The translations under genes and the position numbers were made by a program. Under the pieces are notes generated by a model. That model had not been told where the DNA came from and did no database searches. It saw nothing but the letters and a program-made list of their open reading frames with translations. A DNA stretch of 15,394 nucleotides from an uncultured Rhodospirillaceae bacterium (lineage in GTDB: Bacteria > Pseudomonadota > Alphaproteobacteria > Rhodospirillales > UBA2165): NCBI GenBank assembly GCA_913041095.1, contig CAJWIB010000023.1:1-15394 (forward strand). The letters run 5' to 3'. Each line of letters starts with the position of its first letter. Position 1 is the stretch's first letter. Of this stretch, positions 1 through 6,607 are shown piece by piece.

Positions 1-677
1 ATGAAATGAACGCCCTGGTTCGGTCCCCAAACGGTAACCTTGCCATTGGCATCGACATCGGCGAGAGCAGAAGCTGGCTCTAAATAGAGATGATGCTGAG
101 CCTGGGTCTCGAACGTTTCTTCGACCACTGCATCACATTCCGCCCAGGCGCTATCGATATCGCCTTCTTCAGCAGACGTCACCCAGCATTCATTACCGCT
201 GACGTCCAAATCTGTTACCTTCATTTGATAAGTGGAAAACTCTTCGTGGATGATCGGCAGATCGGGATTCATCGCATCATCGATAGACAACACAGCCACA
301 AGCTCCTCGTATTCGACTTGGATCAAGAGAGCCGCTTCTTCAGCAGCTTTTTGTGTGCGCGCGGCAACGGCAGCAACCGGTTCACCGATATAGCGGACTT
401 TGCCTTTGGCCAGCAAAGTTTCGTCTTTGACGTGGCCACCGCTTCGAAACCAGTTATAATCATCACCGGTTATCACGGCTTTAACGCCTGGCACTTCAAG
501 CGCCGCTGAAATATTATAAGAGAGAATATTAGCATGGGCGTGCGGGCTGACGGCAATCGCGCCATAGAGCATACCGGGCAAAGTCATGTCATCGGTATAT
601 TGCGCGCGGCCGCTGGCTTTGTCTTTACCTTCAAGCCTGGTGACGCGTTTGCCAACTGTGTCTAAGACTTCGGTCAT
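1..677 (-). CDS. Molybdenum hydroxylase large (molybdopterin) subunit, N-terminal part, cut by window edge
   Basis: Reading leftward from the ATG at 677-675, 225 codons stay open to the window edge, so about the last two thirds of a roughly 750-800 residue protein is missing. The fragment has the N-terminal domain of xanthine dehydrogenase/CoxL-type large subunits: an opening with GKDKASGRAQYTDD, then SPHAHA, then GEPVAAVAA, and near the end LEPASALAD followed by VWGPNQGVHF, where the first molybdopterin-binding domain begins. The family hydroxylates a carbon of an aromatic, heterocycle, aldehyde or CO with water as oxygen source, passing electrons through the [2Fe-2S] and FAD subunits. Its start overlaps the stop of the [2Fe-2S] gene by ATGA (674-677), implying translational coupling. 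The active-site loop that would help define the substrate lies outside the window. Confidence 0.9.
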   Translation of the reverse strand, partial: MTEVLDTVGKRVTRLEGKDKASGRAQYTDDMTLPGMLYGAIAVSPHAHANILSYNISAALEVPGVKAVITGDDYNWFRSGGHVKDETLLAKGKVRYIGEPVAAVAARTQKAAEEAALLIQVEYEELVAVLSIDDAMNPDLPIIHEEFSTYQMKVTDLDVSGNECWVTSAEEGDIDSAWAECDAVVEETFETQAQHHLYLEPASALADVDANGKVTVWGPNQGVHF

Positions 678-1159
678 CGCCCCGCTCCATTGATTTGTTG
701 TGCTGCTAGAACGGCGGCGTCGATAATTTTTTCATATCCAGTACAACGGCAGATGTTGCCTGAAATACCTTCACGTATCTCGGTTTCACTGGCTTTTGGA
801 TTGTTTTTTAGGATTGAACTGACAGTCAGGATCATACCTGAGGAACAAAAGCCGCATTGAATACCACCGGTATCAACAAAGGATTGCTGCACAACGTCCA
901 AGGCTTCCGGTGTTGCCAAGCCTTCGATGGTGGTTATTTCAGCACCTTCGCAGAGTGCGGCTATGGTCAGACAGCCCCGCATTGGCTCGCCATTGATCAA
1001 AACCGTGCAGGTGCCGCAGACGCCTTGATCACAGCCCCGCTTGGCACCGGTTAAATGCAGCCGCTCACGCAGCACGGTCAGCAGGGTTTCTTGGGCCGGC
1101 GCGGTGACAGTTTCGATCTCGCCATTGATTTTAAGATCATAAGTTAAAGTGTTGTTCAT
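674..1159 (-). CDS. Molybdenum hydroxylase [2Fe-2S] small subunit (CoxS/XdhC-type electron transfer)
   Basis: This 161-residue protein has the full two-cluster pattern of the family. Cys43, Cys48, Cys51 and Cys63 form the plant-ferredoxin-like N-terminal cluster (GCDQGVCGTC). Cys102, Cys105, Cys137 and Cys139 form the C-terminal helical cluster (QCGFCSSG and ICRCTGY). Length is normal for this subunit (about 150-170). It relays electrons from the molybdenum centre to the FAD subunit. It lies between the FAD gene (TAATG overlap, one base shared at 1159) and the large-subunit gene (ATGA overlap at 674-677), giving the order FAD, FeS, Mo. No signal peptide is visible, so it should act in the cytoplasm. 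Confidence 0.95.
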   Translation of the reverse strand: MNNTLTYDLKINGEIETVTAPAQETLLTVLRERLHLTGAKRGCDQGVCGTCTVLINGEPMRGCLTIAALCEGAEITTIEGLATPEALDVVQQSFVDTGGIQCGFCSSGMILTVSSILKNNPKASETEIREGISGNICRCTGYEKIIDAAVLAAQQINGAGR

Positions 1160-1998
1160 TATTCGCGGCCTCCCATTTGTTGCGCTGTGGTAAGCGCCCG
1201 GCGCAAGACGCGAGGCAATACTTTGCGGCGGTATTCGGCGCTGCCGCGAACGTCGCTCATTGGATCGCTGGCGGCGACCAGCAACTCAATCGCTGCATCC
1301 AAATCTCCATCGATATATTTTGCTTCCGCTTCCGGCACCCGATAGGGAGTTGGCCCACAACCGCCAACGGCGATTCTGACATAATCACAGCTATCACCGG
1401 AAGATGCTATCACCACGGCGACTGATAGGATGGCAATATCACCGGCGATCTTGGCAATCTTATCATAGACTGCAACAGCATTCTCCGGCCCGGCAGGTAT
1501 TTGAATTGATTGCACCAGCTCGTCCTCTTCAAGAGCTGTCGATAAAAATCCATCGAAGAAATCTTCAGCGGAAATTGAGCGGGAGCTATCTTGACCGACG
1601 ATGTTGATGGTTGCCTCGGCGGCCAACAGGGCAGTGGGATAGTCAGCCGCCGGATCGCCGACAACAACCGAGCCACCAATGGTGCCCATATTTCTAATCG
1701 GCGGGTGAGCAATTTTATCGGCAGCAATGCCGACAATGTTTTGCGCCTCTGAAAAATCTACATAGGCCGCGACAGTTTTATGTTTTGCTGACGCGCCGAT
1801 AATTACCGAACCGTCAGAGGATTTAGTGATTTCGTTTAAGCCGGTAATATATTCGAGGGAAATTAAAGCTGAAGGCTCAACGACGCCGCTGTTCATCATC
1901 GCCACCAAAGTCGCACCTCCGGCAATACATTGCGCGCCGTCATCAGCAGCCAACAATCCTGCGGCTTCCTGCAAAGTGGTGGGTTTATGAATTTTCAT
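1159..1998 (-). CDS. Molybdenum hydroxylase FAD-binding medium subunit (CoxM-type)
   Basis: This 279-residue protein fits the PCMH-type FAD-binding medium subunit (usual length about 270-300). The two FAD pyrophosphate-binding loops are visible: AGGATLVAMM at residues 26-35 and TIGGS at 106-110, followed by GDPAADYP. The C-terminal part, ending in EYRRKVLPRVLRRAL, fits the CO dehydrogenase flavoprotein C-terminal domain. It takes electrons from the [2Fe-2S] subunit and hands them to an acceptor. The ATG at 1998-1996 is preceded by an AGGAAGG-like ribosome site at about 2015-2009. It is the first gene of the leftward three-gene operon; the DUF2478 gene on the same strand ends 121 bp upstream, so read-through from there is possible. 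Confidence 0.94.
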   Translation of the reverse strand: MKIHKPTTLQEAAGLLAADDGAQCIAGGATLVAMMNSGVVEPSALISLEYITGLNEITKSSDGSVIIGASAKHKTVAAYVDFSEAQNIVGIAADKIAHPPIRNMGTIGGSVVVGDPAADYPTALLAAEATINIVGQDSSRSISAEDFFDGFLSTALEEDELVQSIQIPAGPENAVAVYDKIAKIAGDIAILSVAVVIASSGDSCDYVRIAVGGCGPTPYRVPEAEAKYIDGDLDAAIELLVAASDPMSDVRGSAEYRRKVLPRVLRRALTTAQQMGGRE

Positions 1999-2044
1999 TC
2001 AGATGGGACCTTCCTGATTATTGCCACAGCTTAAATGGGCAGGT

Positions 2045-2060
2045 GTTTTATATTTGAAAC
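2045..2060. promoter_or_regulatory. Possible operator with embedded -10 box upstream of the leftward hydroxylase operon
   Basis: In the 121-bp gap before the FAD-subunit gene, GTTTTAT-AT-TTGAAAC is an imperfect inverted repeat with 7-base half sites. Its right half, read on the other strand, is GTTTCAA, close to the GTTTCAT half site of the palindrome at 8538-8554 beside the IclR gene. On the minus strand the repeat contains TATAAA (2052-2047), which could be a -10 box, although no good -35 box is at the usual distance. The half-site spacing is 2 here and 3 at the other site. This is a weak, motif-only call. Confidence 0.25.
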
Positions 2061-2119
2061 AGCGATTTGCGAACTAAACAAATGGTAGCTTGGAAGGCCT
2101 TTAAGTCAACATGGCAATT

Positions 2120-2659
2120 CTACGTTGCCGCTATTTCATGCCACCATTTTTGCAGGGCATCGGTTTCAAAGTCGATCACGCTACCCATATTTCCGCTGAG
2201 TTCCTGCCAAATTTCCAACGCCGGTTCCGGCACAGATATCAAGAGCGGTATGCCTTCAGCAATGATCTGCATAATTTCATCCAGTAGGCCTTCGCCGATT
2301 TGTTCCTGGTCACCAAATTTTTCAACCACAACCAGATCTGGTACGGAGTTAGAGTCAGTGGTGAGAACATTGCGTAGCACCGCCGAAGTCTCGGTAAGAC
2401 TAGACACATCCAGGCCGCAATCTTCTTCATTTTTCATCGGCTTTTTGATTGGGATGCGATGGCCGGTAGAGATGTCGACAGATTCAATCGTGCGCATGGT
2501 GTCGCCGGATTGAACACTGCTCTCCTGCAAGATACCGGCAACCGAAACGCCGCTCGCCTTCAATCCTTTGACGAAGTCAGGCAAGGCGGATTTGTCGGTT
2601 TGCTTCGGTGTATAAACCACAGCGGCAAAATTCGCGTCCATTTGATCAATTTTTCTCAT
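2120..2659 (-). CDS. DUF2478 family protein (molybdoenzyme-associated, function unknown)
   Basis: This 179-residue protein resembles the DUF2478 family. It opens with a hydrophobic strand ANFAAVVYTP, then GVSVAGILQ at about 37-45, a DISTGHRIPI segment, and a central ECG-like DCGLD with Cys81. The most typical block is VVEKFGDQEQIGEGLLDEI (residues 111-129), followed by GIPLLISVPE. The C-terminus has a Trp-Trp pair at 172-173. Family members are often found near molybdate transport and molybdoenzyme genes, which fits its place between two molybdenum hydroxylase operons; the biochemical role is unknown. No Walker A P-loop is evident. The start is uncertain: ATG at 2659-2657 gives 179 residues, an internal ATG at residue 7 gives 173, and neither has a strong ribosome site. 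Confidence 0.8.
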   Translation of the reverse strand: MRKIDQMDANFAAVVYTPKQTDKSALPDFVKGLKASGVSVAGILQESSVQSGDTMRTIESVDISTGHRIPIKKPMKNEEDCGLDVSSLTETSAVLRNVLTTDSNSVPDLVVVEKFGDQEQIGEGLLDEIMQIIAEGIPLLISVPEPALEIWQELSGNMGSVIDFETDALQKWWHEIAAT

Positions 2660-2781
2660 TTAGCGGTGTTTTTAACGGCCAATCGACATACTGACATTAA
2701 CCTAAGTCATTTGTCTTTAAATAAGTGGCACAGCCCCATTTAAATTTTTCTCTACTGACTAGATTAACTTTCACACTAAGT

Positions 2782-2810
2782 TTGACGCTGAGAAAATTTT
2801 TGCCGATAGT
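2782..2810 (+). promoter_or_regulatory. Predicted sigma70-type promoter for the rightward hydroxylase operon
   Basis: TTGACG at 2782-2787 and GATAGT at 2805-2810 are separated by 17 bases, the ideal spacing. They match the consensus boxes at 5 of 6 and 4 of 6 positions. Transcription would start near 2817, leaving a leader of about 50 bases before the ATG at 2868. The pair lies in the 208-bp AT-rich space between the divergent DUF2478 gene and the rightward FAD-subunit gene. I saw no convincing promoter for the leftward gene in this space. Confidence 0.45.
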
Positions 2811-2850
2811 AAGCCGAGAGAAAAATGAATATATAAATCGCCGATATTTG

Positions 2851-2855
2851 GGAGG
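2851..2855 (+). promoter_or_regulatory. Ribosome binding site deciding the start at 2868
   Basis: GGAGG at 2851-2855 sits 12 bases before ATG 2868. It directly abuts an in-frame GTG at 2856, which is therefore too close to be used. This favours ATG 2868 (or, less likely, ATG 2877) as the start of the FAD subunit. Confidence 0.5.
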
Positions 2856-2867
2856 GTGAAGAATAAA

Positions 2868-3743
2868 ATGACCGAAATGAAATATGAGGTGCCGACATCG
2901 TTGGATGATGCTGTGGCGCTGCTGGCGGATGGTAAAGGTAATGCTAAAGTACTGGCGGGCGGGACCGATGTGCTGGTCCAGATGCATATGGATCTGATTG
3001 AGCCCGATCTGATCGTTGATATTAAAAATATTTCTGAGCTTCGTCAGATTACCAAAGAAAAGGACGGCTATCGTTTTGGTGCGGCTGTCTCCGGAGTTGA
3101 ACTGATGGACCATGAGGATTTCTGCCAAACCTGGCCGGGCATCATGGATGGGGTCAGTCTGATCGGCTCGCTCCAGGTCAAGGGCAGGGCCTCGGTCGGC
3201 GGTAATGTCTGTAATGCATCGCCAGCTGCTGATAGCGTGCCGGCGATGATTGCTGCCGGTGCGACGGCAACTATTGTCGGGCCCAAGGGCAAGCGCGACA
3301 TCCCGGTTGAAGAGATCGCCACCGGCCCGGGTCAAACCTCGCTTGAAGACGGTGAAATTGTTGTTTCCTTCTTTCTACCAAATTCAGCTCCTGGAACAGG
3401 CGGCGCCTATCAACGTTTCACCCCCCGCACCGAGATGGATATTGCCGTCGTTGGTGTAGGTATCAGCTTGACGCTCGGTGACGATGGTGTCTGTTCATCT
3501 GCCAAAGTGGCATTGGGGGCAGTGGCAGCTACCGCTTTGATAGCCGAAGCAGCCGCCGCTGCTTTGGTTGGTACCAAAGTTGATAAGGCGGCTCTGGATA
3601 ATCTGGCGGCAGCCGCAAGTGCGGCTTGTAAACCAATTGATGATAAACGCGGTACCAAGGAATATCGCATTAAAGTTGCCGGTGTACTGGCTCGCCGGGT
3701 GGCCTTGATTGCTCTCGAACGCGCCCTGGGAGGAAAGGAATAA
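2868..3743 (+). CDS. Molybdenum hydroxylase FAD-binding medium subunit, second set
   Basis: From ATG 2868 the protein has 291 residues, the usual length for a CoxM-type flavoprotein subunit. The first FAD loop is LAGGTDVLVQMHMD (about residues 29-42), matching the AGGTDL-type signature better than its paralogue's AGGAT. The second is SVGGNVCNASPAADS (about 109-123). The C-terminus ends in EYRIKVAGVLARRVALIALERAL. It passes electrons from the [2Fe-2S] subunit to a soluble or membrane acceptor. It shares only the family motifs with the leftward FAD subunit, so the two are diverged paralogues, not a recent duplication. Its stop overlaps the next start by one base (TAATG, 3741-3745). A predicted promoter lies at 2782-2810. 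Confidence 0.93.
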   Translation: MTEMKYEVPTSLDDAVALLADGKGNAKVLAGGTDVLVQMHMDLIEPDLIVDIKNISELRQITKEKDGYRFGAAVSGVELMDHEDFCQTWPGIMDGVSLIGSLQVKGRASVGGNVCNASPAADSVPAMIAAGATATIVGPKGKRDIPVEEIATGPGQTSLEDGEIVVSFFLPNSAPGTGGAYQRFTPRTEMDIAVVGVGISLTLGDDGVCSSAKVALGAVAATALIAEAAAAALVGTKVDKAALDNLAAAASAACKPIDDKRGTKEYRIKVAGVLARRVALIALERALGGKE

Positions 3744-4219
3744 TGAAAAAACATCATGTAAGTACGACGATTAACGGCGACGAAGTTGATTTTCTCTGCG
3801 AGACCAGTGAGACCTTGCTGGATGTCTTGCGGGATCATCTGCATTTAACCGGCGCTAAGGAAGGCTGCGGAACTGGTGATTGCGGCGCCTGTAGTGTCAC
3901 CCTTGATGGCGTGCTGGTTTGCTCCTGCCTAGTGCTCGGCGTTGAAGCTGAAGGTAAAGAAATCGAAACCATTGAAGGCATGGCCGATGGCGATGAACTG
4001 CACCCGTTGCAACGTAAATTCGTTGAACATATCGCCTTGCAGTGCGGTATTTGTACACCAGGTTTGCTGATCTCGGCGCGTAGTCTATTGGAGAAAAATC
4101 CAAATCCGACCGAAGAAGAGGTGCGCTTTGGGCTGGCAGGTAATCTTTGCCGCTGCACCGGCTATCAAAATATTATTGAGGCCGTCATGGACGCCGCCCA
4201 AGAAATGAGAGGAGCCTAG
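3743..4219 (+). CDS. Molybdenum hydroxylase [2Fe-2S] small subunit, second set
   Basis: This 158-residue protein carries both cluster motifs: Cys42, Cys47, Cys50 and Cys62 (GCGTGDCGAC) and Cys101, Cys104, Cys136 and Cys138 (QCGICTPG, LCRCTGY). The QCGICTPG form is the classic one for this family; the leftward paralogue has QCGFCSSG. An extra cysteine at 60 lies next to the cluster ligand at 62. It links the molybdenum and FAD subunits electronically and should be cytoplasmic. It is tightly packed: one base shared with the FAD gene, and two bases between its stop and the next start. GGAAAGGAA just before ATG 3743 serves as ribosome site. Confidence 0.95.
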   Translation: MKKHHVSTTINGDEVDFLCETSETLLDVLRDHLHLTGAKEGCGTGDCGACSVTLDGVLVCSCLVLGVEAEGKEIETIEGMADGDELHPLQRKFVEHIALQCGICTPGLLISARSLLEKNPNPTEEEVRFGLAGNLCRCTGYQNIIEAVMDAAQEMRGA

Positions 4220-4221
4220 AC

Positions 4222-6546
4222 ATGGGAATGAAACCATCTCCCTTTGGGACCCAAATTCCTTACGAGGAAAAAGAACTCAAAGTCGTCGGTAGCAACCCGG
4301 AAGCTAGGCCGGATGCCGTTGACAAGGTAACTGGCAAGGCGCGCTATGCTGCCGATATCAACCTGCCCGGGCAATTGACCGGCAAAGTGCTGAGAAGCCC
4401 GCATGCGCATGCCCGTATCAAATCCATCGATGCCTCAGAGGCTGAAAAGCTGAAAGGTGTCAAGGCGGTAATATGTCGCGATGATTTACCGGATATGCCG
4501 GTTATGCATGCGGCAGCCGGTGAGATTATGGTCAATTTCCGCGATGTAACCCGCACTATAATGGCGCGCGAAAAAGCCTTGTTTGACGGCCATCCCGTAG
4601 CCGCTGTGGCGGCGACCAGCGAATCGATCGCCAAGGCGGCCCTCAAGCTGATCAAAGTGGAGTATGAAGTACTGCCCCATGTCATTGACGTGGTTGATGC
4701 CATGAAACCGGATGCGCCATTGCTACACGAAGATCAAATTACCAAAGGTGTTGAGCCGACTCCCGAAAAGCCGTCCAACATCGCCGCCCAGATGGTTAGT
4801 AAGCTGGGTGATATCGAAGAAGGTTTTGAACAGGCCGATTTGGTCGTCGAACGCGAGTTCAATACCAAGGCTGCGCATCAGGGTTATATCGAGCCCCATG
4901 CCAGTCTGGCCATTTACACCGAGGGCGGCAACGCCGAGGTTTGGACCAGCACTCAGGGTCATTTCCTGATCCGCGCCCAGATCGCTGAGATCCTGGAAAT
5001 GGATATCTCGCGCGTCAAGGTAACGCCGGCGGAACTCGGCGGTGGTTTCGGTGGAAAAAACATGATTTATCTGGAGCCACTGGCAATCGTTTTATCCAAG
5101 AAATCAGGACGGCCAGTTAAAATGGTGATGACGCGGGATGAGGTATTTCGCGCCTCGGGGCCGACTTCAGGCACCAACATCATCATTAAGATTGGCATCA
5201 CCAAAGGCGGCAAGATAACCGCAGCTCAGGCGATTTTGAACTACCAGTCGGGCTGTTTTCCGGGCTCTTCCTTGCCGCTTTGCACGCCGACGGCTTTCAC
5301 CCGCTACGATATCGCCAATGTATTGGTGATCGGTAATGATGTCACCTGCAACCGGCCAAAAGTTACAGCTTACCGGTCGCCTGGTGCACCGATGATCGCC
5401 TTTGGTGTTGAAACGGTGATGGATGAAATCGCTGAAGAGCTAAATATTGATCGTCTCGAGATTCGCCTCATGAATGCCGCCAAGGAAGGCACCCAGACCC
5501 ATTTCGGGCCAAAATTGGGACCTATAGGCTTTATCGAAACTCTGGAAGCAGCAAAGGCTCATAACCATATGAAAGAGAAGCTTGGACCCAATCAGGGTCG
5601 CGGCATTGCCACTGGTTTCTGGAACACACTGGGCATGGAAACTTCGGCAACTCTTAACGTCAACCAGGACGGTACGGCTTCCTTGATTTATGGCACAGTG
5701 GATGTCGCTGGCGGCATGCGTACTGCATATTCACAGATCGTTGCTGAGGAATTGGGCATCCCGTTTAAGAAAGTGCGCGCAATCCAAAGTGACACGTCGT
5801 CTTTAGGCTTCAATTTCACCACAGCTGGCAGCCGCGGCACGGCGGCGGGTGGTATGGCGGCGGTCAAGGCCAGCCGCGATGCCATCACCCGTATGTGCGA
5901 GGTCGCAGCCAGAATCTGGGAGGTCGAGCTGGATCAGGTCGTCTGGGAGGACGGCCATGCCCGTCCGGCAAGTTCCAATGTGGGTGAGTTTGAGCCCCTA
6001 TCGCTGGCCGAGATTGCCATGAAGGCGGGTTTTTACGGCGGAACTATCGCGGGCCACGCGGAAATCAATGTAACTGGTGGCGGACCTGGCTTCGGCACCC
6101 ATCTGGTCGATGTCGAAGTCGATCGGGAAACCGGTGCGGTCAAATTGCTGCGCTATACCATTATCCAGGATGCCGGCAAGGCGGTGTTCCCCGAATACGT
6201 CAAAGCTCAATTCCACGGCGCCGCCGTTCAAGGTATCGGTTTGGCGTTAAACGAGGAATATATCTATGACGAAAACGGTGTGATGGCCAATCCGGGTTTC
6301 TTGGATTACCGGATGCCGGTCGCTTCAGACATTCCGGTTATTGATACGCAAATTGTTGAGGTACCCAATCCTAACCATCCTTACGGTATTAGAGGTGTCG
6401 GCGAAGTGCCGATCATCCCGCCTTTGGCGGCGATCTCAAACGCAATTTATGATGCTGTTGGTATTCGTATGCGGGACCACCCGATGTCGCCACCAAAAGT
6501 TTTGGCCGCCCTTGATGAAGCTGCACCGGCTACGGCAGCAGAATAG
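4222..6546 (+). CDS. Molybdenum hydroxylase large (molybdopterin) subunit, second set
   Basis: This 774-residue protein is full length for the xanthine dehydrogenase/CoxL catalytic subunit. In order: an N-terminal domain with RYAADINLPG and SPHAHA (41-64), the molybdopterin-binding WTSTQGHF (241-248, with Gln245), ELGGGFGGKN (271-280), the active-site loop AYRSPGAP (383-390), and near the C-terminus GVGE with Glu728, the expected catalytic glutamate. The loop is not AYxCSFR, the form I CO dehydrogenase signature with the copper-binding cysteine, nor AYRGAGR of form II. CO oxidation is therefore unlikely, and a hydroxylase of an aromatic, heterocyclic or acyl-CoA substrate is more probable. 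GAGAGGAG at 4206-4213 is a good ribosome site 8 bases before ATG. The operon ends at the hairpin 6557-6603. No maturation protein (CoxD/XdhC-like) is in the window. Confidence 0.93.
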   Translation: MGMKPSPFGTQIPYEEKELKVVGSNPEARPDAVDKVTGKARYAADINLPGQLTGKVLRSPHAHARIKSIDASEAEKLKGVKAVICRDDLPDMPVMHAAAGEIMVNFRDVTRTIMAREKALFDGHPVAAVAATSESIAKAALKLIKVEYEVLPHVIDVVDAMKPDAPLLHEDQITKGVEPTPEKPSNIAAQMVSKLGDIEEGFEQADLVVEREFNTKAAHQGYIEPHASLAIYTEGGNAEVWTSTQGHFLIRAQIAEILEMDISRVKVTPAELGGGFGGKNMIYLEPLAIVLSKKSGRPVKMVMTRDEVFRASGPTSGTNIIIKIGITKGGKITAAQAILNYQSGCFPGSSLPLCTPTAFTRYDIANVLVIGNDVTCNRPKVTAYRSPGAPMIAFGVETVMDEIAEELNIDRLEIRLMNAAKEGTQTHFGPKLGPIGFIETLEAAKAHNHMKEKLGPNQGRGIATGFWNTLGMETSATLNVNQDGTASLIYGTVDVAGGMRTAYSQIVAEELGIPFKKVRAIQSDTSSLGFNFTTAGSRGTAAGGMAAVKASRDAITRMCEVAARIWEVELDQVVWEDGHARPASSNVGEFEPLSLAEIAMKAGFYGGTIAGHAEINVTGGGPGFGTHLVDVEVDRETGAVKLLRYTIIQDAGKAVFPEYVKAQFHGAAVQGIGLALNEEYIYDENGVMANPGFLDYRMPVASDIPVIDTQIVEVPNPNHPYGIRGVGEVPIIPPLAAISNAIYDAVGIRMRDHPMSPPKVLAALDEAAPATAAE

Positions 6547-6556
6547 AGTTTTGGTG

Positions 6557-6603
6557 TTTCGGTGACAGTTTACTTTTATACAATAAGTAAACTGTCACCG
6601 AAA
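6557..6603. terminator. Perfect 19-bp inverted repeat between convergent genes, likely bidirectional terminator
   Basis: The arm TTTCGGTGACAGTTTACTT (6557-6575) is repeated exactly in inverted form (6585-6603) around a 9-base loop. It lies 10 bases after the stop of the rightward large subunit and 4 bases from the stop of the leftward dioxygenase gene. The position and symmetry suit a terminator serving both strands. There is no clear T-tract after the stem on either strand, so it is not a textbook intrinsic terminator. Confidence 0.7.
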
Positions 6604-6607
6604 TAGA

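Noticed and set aside
90..509. Rightward open frame of 139 codons
   Set aside because: It is antisense to the partial large subunit at 1-677, whose family motifs are clear.
1102..1113. CGGTGACAGTTT, shared with an arm of the hairpin at 6557-6603
   Set aside because: It lies inside the [2Fe-2S] subunit coding sequence without an inverted partner; a 12-base match is most simply chance.
1410..1736. Leftward open frame of 108 codons
   Set aside because: It is in another frame on the same strand as the FAD subunit at 1159-1998, and its composition does not look like a real protein.
2702..2781. Two direct CTAAGT repeats in the divergent space
   Set aside because: Six-base repeats in a 200-bp AT-rich region are expected by chance, and the flanking bases do not match.
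2856..2867. GTG start 12 bases upstream of ATG 2868
   Set aside because: The GGAGG ribosome site directly touches the GTG, leaving no spacer; ATG 2868 has a usable one.
2697..3335. Leftward open frame of 212 codons
   Set aside because: It lies antisense to the clearly conserved FAD subunit at 2868-3743, and its translation shows no family motif; it is a shadow of that gene.
4222..6546. Annotation as carbon monoxide dehydrogenase CoxL
   Set aside because: The AYxCSFR copper/active-site motif is absent; the loop reads AYRSPGAP.
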